33,607 nucleotides of DNA from Schizochytrium sp. CCTCC M209059 (taxonomy: Eukaryota; Sar; Bigyra; Thraustochytrida; Thraustochytriidae): contig KN805464.1 in the NCBI GenBank assembly GCA_000818945.1, positions 51,012-84,618 of the forward strand, read 5' to 3'. The first letter of the stretch is position 1. Each line of letters begins with the position of its first letter. Below the pieces are notes generated by a model, which saw only the letters and a list, made by a program, of their open reading frames with translations, searched no databases and was not told the DNA's origin. Below are positions 1 through 8,200 of this stretch, in pieces. A program made the position numbers and the translations under genes.

Positions 1-389
1 GGGGGGGTGGGGGGTGGAAAAGAGGGATGAGGGGAAAGGCGTGTTTTGTGAAAGATTCGGATTCTCTCGTGGCTCAAATTAACTGAGGGCCAAGAGGAGG
101 GGCCCTGTCGAGAGAAAGGGTTGGCGTGGCACAAGTGAGAATGGAAAGAGGAGGACTAACAAAGAATGCACAATACATCTCGCTGATGGGGGTTTCGTGC
201 CAATTACAACACAGTATCAAGGACATTCTCGGATTCTTTCAGCGGTGCAACGGGAGCGATATTTAGATTGCTTCCGCATCGTAGTATACATTTCTCGCAA
301 ACACACACACATATACACATACCAATAAAATAATCAAAAAAGGGAGTTTCAAAGATCAGAAGACTCGCTCGAGCACGCTCGTGTGAATC
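1..389. other. Gene-free left edge, downstream of the orphan membrane-protein gene
   Basis: No supported gene. It begins with a G-run (positions 1-16, mostly G) that could form a quadruplex. A short CA-rich tract lies around 300-312. An AATAAA hexamer sits at 324-329 on the plus strand; it could be a polyadenylation signal for a plus-strand gene ending left of the window, but AT-rich stretches produce this hexamer by chance. Nothing resembling a tRNA or rRNA was seen. Confidence 0.4.
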
Positions 390-1676
390 TCAAAGCTCTG
401 TCGGATCCGCAAGCCAAGCGTTTGGGATCTCGTGAGCTTTTGCAAGCGTACGGATTTGATCGAGCACACGGCGACGCGCCTCCGTGTCGGACTTGGCGTT
501 ATGCCACGTGATGCCAAGCTTGCGTACCTTTTCGCCGCCCAGGCGAAGAAAGCGAAGCATCGCTTTGAGTGCTTGACTACGAGACTCTGAAGAGACATGG
601 AGCCCAAGTCCAGCCACGAGGGCGTCCTGTGACGCCTTGGCGCAGCTCAATTCCTCGATCGATCTTTTCTCGTCCAAAAGATCTGCATCCTTTTTCACAC
701 ACGAACGTGCCGCCTCCACAAGCTCAGCGTTGTCTAGAACCTCGAGTGCCTTGGCAAAAAAGAGGTCGCCGGCCTCTTGTCCCGTAGGGACTACAGCAAG
801 ATGGCTCACACGAACAGGTGCGCCTTTAGTGTCGACCACGCCATTGGGATGGTACAAGAAATGCTCGCGACGAAGCTTTTCTAGTTCCTGGTCGTCTGCT
901 CGGACGCCTAGTCGCAAAAAGGCCGTATTAACGCGTCGTAGAGAGGCCTCGTAATCCCGTGCAAGGTCCTCCCATTCCCTTCGCTGCTCCTTGACGCCGA
1001 CATCAAGGTCATGCACAACACCGTTGCGCAAGCGAGCCAAAGTGTTGCGAGTTTGTTCGAGACTTTGCTGTAAGAGTTCACGATCCAATGCGGTCTCTGC
1101 TTCGAGTGCGTTAAAAATACCTTCCACCACGGCACGTGCTTGCTCAGCACGAGGTGCAAGTGAACTTTGGAGGGCCTGTAGAAATGCATCGCCACAAGCG
1201 CCTCGACCTACGCCGGCCCCACCACCACCACCGAGCGCTCGCAGATGCAAATCCTCATTCATTTGCACCAAAAGCGTGAGTGCATCGGGGCGTACAACAC
1301 CTCGCGTACCAGTAAAAGACCTCGAGGTTGTTTGAGCTTGGGCACTTGCAAGATCCTCATCTCCACCGGCCGTCGTCCAGAGGAGTTTCGAGGCCAAGAA
1401 GACGACAGCAATGAAAATAAATGTCAGTATACATCCGAAAGCGGCAGCTTCTGCCTCGGCAAGAGGTTTCCGTCCGCGCTTTTTGCCTGACTTAGCGTTG
1501 GCATCCGCATCGCCAGCCGCGTCTCTAACGTTTGTTGGCAGCAGCGTCGACGACGTCGAGGACGCCGACGAGGACGACTCCTCGCGTCGAAATTGATCCA
1601 CGAGCCGTGTCGGCGCGAGCAGCAGAGCCACGTCACAGACCTTGCGCACCGCCCCGGTTGTCACACGGACCGCCAT
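390..1676 (-). CDS. Orphan single-pass membrane protein with a long helical, coiled-coil-like C-terminal domain
   Basis: The frame is open further upstream, but the first sensible ATG is at 1676 (protein begins MAVRVTTG), giving 428 residues. Residues about 31-70 are Ser-rich and then basic (GKKRGRKP). They are followed by one strong hydrophobic segment at about 78-100 (GCILTFIFIAVVFLASKLLW). The positive charges just before it predict a cytosolic N-terminus with the bulk of the protein in the lumen or outside. A Gly-rich patch (GGGGGAGVG) follows. The rest is alternating acidic and basic helix with heptad character (for example LLQQSLEQTRNTLARLRN). I do not recognise a family. The gene is divergent from MMAA with about 1 kb between starts. 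Upstream in-frame codons up to 1940 look like 5' leader (Arg/Pro-rich), so I excluded them. Sure that it is coding; function unknown. Confidence 0.75.
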   Translation of the reverse strand: MAVRVTTGAVRKVCDVALLLAPTRLVDQFRREESSSSASSTSSTLLPTNVRDAAGDADANAKSGKKRGRKPLAEAEAAAFGCILTFIFIAVVFLASKLLWTTAGGDEDLASAQAQTTSRSFTGTRGVVRPDALTLLVQMNEDLHLRALGGGGGAGVGRGACGDAFLQALQSSLAPRAEQARAVVEGIFNALEAETALDRELLQQSLEQTRNTLARLRNGVVHDLDVGVKEQRREWEDLARDYEASLRRVNTAFLRLGVRADDQELEKLRREHFLYHPNGVVDTKGAPVRVSHLAVVPTGQEAGDLFFAKALEVLDNAELVEAARSCVKKDADLLDEKRSIEELSCAKASQDALVAGLGLHVSSESRSQALKAMLRFLRLGGEKVRKLGITWHNAKSDTEARRRVLDQIRTLAKAHEIPNAWLADPTEL

Positions 1677-2708
1677 GCCCGCCCGCCAAGGCCCTCTTCC
1701 CCGCGCTCTCGCCTGCGCAGCGAGCGAGCGGTCTGATCGTTCTCGATTTGGCCTAGGCCTAGGCTTAGGTTCGTCGCAATGGCAACGTGTGTCCCAACGT
1801 GCTTGCAATGGGGAGAAATTCAACTTGAAAAAGAGTGAGTGATTGTGTGATGACGTCTCCATGATGGACAGGGGCAACAATTTCGTGCATAGACATATAT
1901 GCTCATGCCTGATGGCTAGGCCAATGGCCACGTAAAACACGAGAAGAGAAAGGCAAAATACGATTCTACAAACAAAGAATTGAAGCTCGCTCTACATTTT
2001 GGACACCCTTCGCGGGCGGCATTTAATCATTACTCGTCTTGTGTGGGCAAATGACTCCGCACGAGAGCGTGTGTTCCGTGATCTGAACCAAAGATATCTC
2101 GAGATGTTGTCCAATAGCAGCAAAGTGTCTTTTCGTGTGCACGAGGAGCTTTCTTTCATTCATCCGAGCAGCTCCGAAACTTTGTCGTCGACCAATGCCA
2201 CTTTGATTTATCCCAGAACAAAGTACACAATAAGCCTAGACTGAGGTCTAAGAGTAAGACCAACGCTCACGTTGAAACCTCAACCCTTGTTTTTAAGCTT
2301 AGATAGAAACTCTGTCTGGCTCACGTGATTTCGTTTGAAAGCGCCAACTGTGAGTCATCAAAGATCCCAGGTCGACACGTATTTTTCTTTTCCCAGTAAG
2401 AATCATACAGTATACATTCGAAGCCTGCCATCTCGCAGGGGAAGCAAAAGCAATGTGGCGCAAATTGTCATTCGTCGCACCAATGGAACCAACCCCCGCA
2501 ATCTGGACCATACCCGAACACAAGATTTTTTTGTTCTGTTGGTCTCCCCTCTCTGCAATGTGGCTCGCTCGGCAGCACCAGAACTCTGAGTGCCTGCCTG
2601 CGCGGGGCACGCAAGGCTACGTTGCGTGCGCGGGAAGCGCAACGAGATCGCCAGGCCCTCGAGGCTCGGGTGCGTGGTCCGGGACAAGGGACGCTGCACG
2701 TGGGCACG
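1677..2708. other. Divergent intergenic/promoter region between the membrane-protein gene and MMAA
   Basis: About 1 kb between two divergent start codons. It is less GC-rich than its flanks, particularly 1940-2580. Short open frames here begin at non-ATG codons and lack recognisable features. It contains a CACGTG palindrome (annotated separately) and a short AGGCCTAGG-type repeat at 1751-1769 in the presumed 5' leader of the membrane-protein gene. No TATA box was convincingly placed. Confidence 0.4.
2321..2328. promoter_or_regulatory. TCACGTGA E-box-type palindrome in a divergent promoter
   Basis: A perfect 8-bp palindrome containing CACGTG lies between the divergent membrane-protein and MMAA genes. 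CACGTG is the classic core bound by bHLH and some bZIP factors in many eukaryotes. Whether this lineage uses it is unknown, and a single 8-mer can occur by chance. Confidence 0.25.
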
Positions 2709-4052
2709 ATGCAAGGCGCGCGGGTCGCAGCGAGGCTGGCGCAAAGGATGCGGCATGCGCAGCGAGCGCAAGGGCTCGCACAGCGACGCGGGCTCTCGCG
2801 CGACCTCGGCGCGAGGCTCGCGAAGAGCGACCAAGGCCTCTTGCGCGCGACGAGGACGTGGAGCAGGGTTGCCAGCAATCGCACAGGCAGCGCGAGACTC
2901 GAGATCTTTGGGTGCGCAAGAATGCTGGCCACCAAGACGAGGGACGTCGAAGCGTCGGACGTGGAGCAGGCCCGCGAGGTCAAGGCCGAGGTCAAGGAGG
3001 AGATGGAGCCCGCAACGCTGGAAATGGCCAAGGGCGTGCTCGCGGGAAATCGTGTGAGTCTTAGTCGCGCTATCACGCTCATCGAGTCGTGGAAGGAATC
3101 GCATACGCTGCAAGCGCAGTATCTGCTCGAATATGTGCTCAAAGACCGCCAGGAAAAGGGGATCGACGCGACCTCCTCGTTTCGACTGGGCATCTGCGGG
3201 ACCCCAGGTAGCGGCAAGTCCTCGACCATTGAGCGTCTGGGAACTATGCTGGTTCGTGATAAGGGTCAACGCGTTGCAGTCCTGGCCGTGGACCCGAGTT
3301 CTGCGCGATCCGGCGGGTCGATTTTGGGCGACAAGACCCGCATGACGGAGCTATCCAAGCTAGAGGAAGCCTATGTGCGTCCGTCTCCGACACGCGGGTC
3401 CCTCGGCGGCGTCGCGCAGCACACAAATGATGTGGTTCTTCTTTGCGAGGCGGCCGGTTTTGACATCGTAATTGTCGAGAGCGTCGGTCTTGGGCAAAGT
3501 GAGGTCCTCATTGACGAGGTGGTGGATATGACTGTTTTGCTGGCGGCTCCAGCGGGCGGCGACGAATTGCAGGGCGTGAAGAAGGGCATCATGGAGATTG
3601 CCGACATGGTCGTTGTGAACAAGGCGGATGGCGATCTCGAGAAGGTCGCTCGGCACGCCGCCACCGACTACATGCACGCGCTGCAGCTCATGCGGCGCAA
3701 GCGGGAGGCGTGGCGTCCTCGCGTGAAAAAATGTTCGGCTCTGCGCAATACCGGCATCGAGGATGTCTGGCAGGTCGTAGAGAAGTTCCGCAAGACCATG
3801 ACCGAGTCTGGCGATCTCCTGCTCAAGCGCCAGCAGCAGAACCGTTCTTGGATGTGGAACCAGTTCAACGAGCAGCTCATGTTCCGCGCCAAGCACGACC
3901 CCGAACTGCACCACCTCGCCGATGATCTGGCCGAGACGCTTGGCCAGGGATACGGCACTCCGCGTCACGCCGCGCGGACGCTCGTCTCCGAGTTTTTGCG
4001 CAAGAATGCTCCCGCTCCGCCCTCTTCTTCATCCTCTGCGACCTCTTCGTAA
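2709..4052 (+). CDS. MMAA: Mitochondrial MMAA/MeaB-type P-loop GTPase, chaperone of methylmalonyl-CoA mutase
   Basis: 447 residues. This G3E-family GTPase loads and protects the B12 cofactor of methylmalonyl-CoA mutase, which converts methylmalonyl-CoA to succinyl-CoA in propionate/odd-chain catabolism. Seen: Walker A GTPGSGKSS at residues 164-172, the family signature VDPSSARSGGSILGDKTRM, switch region ESVGLGQSE, a guanine-specificity NKAD in VVVNKADGD, and a C-terminal helical region matching the MeaB dimerisation arm. The first about 75 residues are Arg/Ala-rich with almost no acidic residues (MQGARVAARLAQRMRHAQRA...), typical of a mitochondrial presequence, so I chose the ATG at 2709; the open frame extends to 2622 only through a TTG. 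The core (about 100-430) is close to the bacterial family length of about 330. A Ser-rich tail ends the protein. The neighbours are unrelated. Confidence 0.95.
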   Translation: MQGARVAARLAQRMRHAQRAQGLAQRRGLSRDLGARLAKSDQGLLRATRTWSRVASNRTGSARLEIFGCARMLATKTRDVEASDVEQAREVKAEVKEEMEPATLEMAKGVLAGNRVSLSRAITLIESWKESHTLQAQYLLEYVLKDRQEKGIDATSSFRLGICGTPGSGKSSTIERLGTMLVRDKGQRVAVLAVDPSSARSGGSILGDKTRMTELSKLEEAYVRPSPTRGSLGGVAQHTNDVVLLCEAAGFDIVIVESVGLGQSEVLIDEVVDMTVLLAAPAGGDELQGVKKGIMEIADMVVVNKADGDLEKVARHAATDYMHALQLMRRKREAWRPRVKKCSALRNTGIEDVWQVVEKFRKTMTESGDLLLKRQQQNRSWMWNQFNEQLMFRAKHDPELHHLADDLAETLGQGYGTPRHAARTLVSEFLRKNAPAPPSSSSSATSS

Positions 4053-4991
4053 AGGCCTAAACCAGGAAAATCAATTTTTTGCATCATCACCATCACCATC
4101 ACCATCACCACCCCGCCGGAAGGAGCAAAGGACTCGGAAGATAGAGGGCGCCCGTTCAGCCCGAGAGGGCCCCAGCCGCGAGGATGCGGACGATGATCGT
4201 CATGGTCGTGGGTGTCGCCTTCGTTCTCCCTGCCCTCACATGCCGCGTCCTCGCCGAGGTCGACGCCTTGCCTCGCGCCGGCAGGGCGTGCTTGCACACA
4301 CCATGCTCTGTGCAATGCACAGGGCTTGCGCGCACACTGACAGGCAGGCAGGCAGGCTTGGGACGATCGATGCGTGCGCACTCTTGATAGTAGCTTGGCA
4401 TACTAGCCTGGCACTACCTTCCCCGCCACCATCTCGCCCAAGTTGTGCACGCTCGGCGCGTCCGTCTGCGCGCGGGCAGGGGGGCTCCATTTTCTCCACG
4501 CTCTTCGAGTCCTCCTCGAGCTCTCTCTTCTCCTCAAGGACGAGTACCCGACGCTGCGCGCAGCTGCAGCGGTCCGCGTCTTCGCGGGCTGCAGCGCGGG
4601 ATCCTCCCTGCCTGCCGCAAGTTCACGTTCTTCAAGTCGCTCCTGCTCTTCGACCGCTCGCGCTCCTTCGCTCTTGCGCGCTGGCGCTTCCAGCGTGTAC
4701 TTTCCCTCTTCCTGTCTTTCTTGCTTGCTTTGGGATGCATCGCAGCGCGTGCACACGCGCCGCCCAGTTGCCGCTGTCGGGGCAAGTGGAACAAACGCGC
4801 GAGCGAGTGAAGAATGGCCGGCCTGCACACAGACAGGCGCGAAGAGGCGGCGCGTGCACGCGGCGCGGGGGGGCGCGCGCGCAGGGAAGACGCAGGCGCG
4901 GTGTCCCGGGGCGACCAGTACGAGGAGGAGGAGGAGGAGGAGGAGGATAACTTGCAGCGGCAGGCAGACAGACCCGCAACAAGCAATTGAA

Positions 4992-5038
4992 GATCGATCG
5001 ATCGATCGATCGGTCGCTCGGTCGCTCGGTCGCTCGTT
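4992..5038. repeat. (GATC)n followed by (GGTCGCTC)n simple repeat
   Basis: Five GATC units at 4992-5011 pass directly into about three GGTCGCTC-type 8-bp units. The GATC block is self-complementary and could extrude as a hairpin. It lies about 235-280 bp upstream of the myosin start codon. Confidence 0.85.
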
Positions 5039-5097
5039 CGGCCAATCGCCAGACGTCGAACGCAGCAGCGCTCGCTCGCGCTTTTGCGAGGGAAGGA

Positions 5098-5137
5098 GAG
5101 GCGAGGCGAGGCGAGGCGAGGCGAGGCGAGGCGAGGC
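5098..5137. repeat. (GAGGC)n pentanucleotide repeat
   Basis: About eight tandem GAGGC units in the presumed 5' leader or promoter of the myosin gene. The purine-rich strand asymmetry is typical of a microsatellite. The 5-bp period would break any reading frame, which supports a non-coding leader and a start at 5273. Confidence 0.85.
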
Positions 5138-5272
5138 GGAGCGTCGGTCGCAGGGCCGGCGAAAGAAAGGGTAGAGCGCGGAGGCCCGGGCGCGAGGGAG
5201 GGAGTGCGTCAAGGAGGAAGGGCCCCGTGTCCCTCGCACGCGGGCGCCTGCAGCAGTAGCGCGGCAGGAAAG

Positions 5273-8200
5273 ATGCCGCGCTTTGAGAAGGGGAGCTTCG
5301 TGTTCATCCCGTCGGAGGAGAATGTCTTTGAAGCAGCGCAGGTCGAGGCCGGCTTCGACCCGAGCAAGCCGGGCATGGTCAAACTCGTCGAGACGGGACG
5401 ACGCATGAAGCTCGGTGCCGCAGAGACAGCCGGTGTCTTCGAGATGGACGAACAATGCCTCGATCCGGTCCCGGACATGGTCACGCTCAAGCAGCTCGAC
5501 GAGGCAAGTATCCTTCACAACCTGCGCACGCGCTACGCCCAAGACGAAATCTATACCCTCATTGGCAGCATCCTTGTGGCCATCAACCCCTTCAAGGTGC
5601 TCAGCATTTACAATCCCCAAATCGTGCAAGACTACGTGCACAATGGCGCCGCCAAGATGCCCCCGCATGTTTTTGGCGTCGCAGATACCGCGTACCGCAA
5701 CCTGGTCAATTTTAACACCGACCAGAGCTGCATCGTTTCCGGAGAGTCCGGCGCGGGCAAGACCGAGACCACCAAACTCTTCCTGCAGTACCTCGGCGAG
5801 CGCTCTGGAAGCTCGGAGCGCTCCGCCAACCTCCGCGAGCAAATTCTCGAGGCAAACCCACTCATGGAGGCCTTTGGCAACGCCAAAACAGTCCGCAACG
5901 ATAACTCTTCGCGGTTCGGCAAGCTCATCCAGGTCCACTTTGACAACCGTCGGGGCGAAATCGTCGGCGGCTCCATCACCCAGTACCTCCTGGAAAAGTC
6001 GCGCCTGGTCCAGCAAGCCGAAAACGAGCGCAATTACCACATTTTTTATCAGCTCTGCGCAGCCGCGTCGAGCGATCCGGCCCTCATGGAGCGCCTCAAG
6101 CTGCAAGATGCCGACCAGTACTGGTATTTGAACCAGAGCACCGGCAAATCGAGCACCCACGTGCCCTCAATCTCCGACACTGCAGACTGGTCCAACACGC
6201 TTCTCGCCATGGAGGTCGTGGGCATCTCGCCCGAAGAACGCAGCGACATTACGCAGGTCCTCGCCGGCATCTTGCACCTCGGCAACATCACCTTTACGGG
6301 ATCGGCCGAAAGCAGTGCTGTGGAAAACTCCGATATGTTGACTCTTGCAGCCGCCCAGCTCGGCACTAAGCCTGCCGCGCTGGAAAAGGCGCTCACGATG
6401 CGTAACCGCGGCAATGCACGCGAGTCCGTCTTTAGCAAGCAAAGCGTCGACGACGCTCGCAACTCCCGCGATGCCTTGGCCAAGGCCACGTACTCCTTTC
6501 TTTTCAACTGGCTCATCGCGCGGATCAACGATTGTCTTTCCTCACAAATGAATGCCGGTCGCAAATTGGCGTCCGAGGAGCGCAGCATGATCGGTGTGCT
6601 CGATATCTTCGGCTTTGAGTTTTTCGAGCACAACTCCTTTGAGCAGCTCTGCATCAACTATTGCAACGAAAAACTCCAAGGCCATTTCAATGCCCACATT
6701 TTCAAGCTCGAGCAGGAGGAGTACAAAAAGGAGAACCTCGATGTGAGCCAGGTCGAGTTCGTGGACAACAGCCTGGTCCTCGAAACGCTCGAGGCAAAGA
6801 CAACCGGCATTTTTTCCGTCCTCGATGAAGAAAATCGACTTCCTCGTGGTACGGACGAAGGATTTCTCACAAAGACTCTCAAGGGCGCAAACGGGGTCCT
6901 CCATGCGCCCAAGGCGTCTCGCAAGGACAAAACAGCAGCCTTTAAATTCATCGTAGTGCACTACGCTGGCGATGTCGCGTACGACTCGCGCGGGTTTCTC
7001 GAAAAGAACCGGGATCTTCTCCTCGCTGACCTCGCGACTCTCGGTACCAAGTCGTCTTTCCCTTTTATGGCAGCTCTCTTTCAAGCTGGTCAGGGCGGAT
7101 CGGGTGGAAAGCGCGGTCCGGACGCCAATCGCAAGACAATCGGAACGCAGTTCAAGGAGCAGCTGGTCGACCTCATGGATCTGCTTAGCTCCACCGAACC
7201 GCACTACGTGCGCTGTGTCAAGCCCAACAAGGATAAGGTACCAAGTCGTTTCGACGCCCCACTCTGCTTTGCACAGCTGCGCTCTGCCGGTCTTCTCGAG
7301 GTCTGCCGCATTCGCCAGATTGGGTACCCGGTTCGCAAGACCTTCACCGAATTCGTTCGTCGGTATTGGCCCCTCGTTCCGAGCAGCGCAAACGTGTCAA
7401 GCTCACCCGCAGAGCTTGGCGCTGCCCTTGAAAAGGCCGGTTTCCTTGTCCACGGCGAATGGCAGGTCGGTAAGACCAAGGTGTTTATGCGTACCGCCCA
7501 GTTCACCGATGTTGAGTCCGCTCGCGACGAGGCTGTTACCGCCAAGGCAACGCTGATTCAAAGCGCGGCCCGTGGCTTTGTGGCACGTCGCCGCTTTAAG
7601 AACCTTCATACCTTTCAAAAGGATCTCGCAGCCGCCATCAAGACACGCGACGCGGAGAACATCAACGAGGTCCTTCTGCGCACCGGAACACTTCCGTTCC
7701 AGGGACGTCATTTGCCCGAGGTCAAGGATGCGCGCGAGCTTCTCGCTCGTCTTGCCGAAGAAGGCCGCGTCGCTCTCATGCTTGAGGAAGCCATTGCCAC
7801 GCGGGACCGCAGCGCACTCGAATCCGCCATCAGCGCCGCGCGGGCCATAGAGATGGACAGCCAGCCCGTTGTCAAGAGCGCGCTCAAGGCGCTCGAGCTT
7901 ATTGAAAAGCAAAAGGCAGCTGCTGCGGCGCTTACGGCCGCAATGGAGTCCCGCGATTTGTCCAAACTCGCGGCGGCTCTTAAGAGCGCCTCTTCGCTCG
8001 ACATGGCCGAAAGCTCCGAGTTTCGTGACGCCTCCACGCTCGAGGTGCAGATCAAGCAGGAGCAGACTGCGCTTGCAGATCTCAGCAAGGCAATTAAGAA
8101 GAAGGACGTGGCTTCCACCAAGCGACTCTTGCAAAAAGTTGCCGAGCTCGGTCTTGAGGATGACCCCTTGACTCAGGAAGGCCAGGAACTTGCCAAAGCC

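Larger units (their letters stand above)
4053..5272. other. Repeat-rich intergenic region upstream of the myosin gene
   Basis: About 1.2 kb with no supported gene. It is a mosaic of simple repeats: CATCAC at 4082-4112, CAGG at 4341-4357, GAG at about 4922-4947, GATC at 4992-5011 running into GGTCGCTC at about 5012-5038, and GAGGC at about 5098-5137. Long open frames on both strands here are Arg/Ser/Ala-rich translations of GC-rich repeats and have no domain. The 3' part is presumably the promoter and leader of the myosin gene. Confidence 0.55.

Noticed and set aside
1999..2244. 81-codon plus-strand frame in the membrane-protein/MMAA gap
   Set aside because: It starts at TTG, has no recognisable domain, and sits in AT-richer intergenic sequence.
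2622..2708. Longer N-terminus for MMAA
   Set aside because: The upstream start is TTG. The ATG at 2709 already gives a good mitochondrial presequence.
2403..3269. Minus-strand open frames opposite the start of MMAA
   Set aside because: Antisense shadows of the Arg/Ala-rich presequence and P-loop region; no domain.
4403..6160. 585-codon minus-strand open frame across the gap and the myosin 5' end
   Set aside because: Half is antisense to the conserved motor and half translates GATC/GAGGC microsatellites into Ser/Arg-rich sequence.
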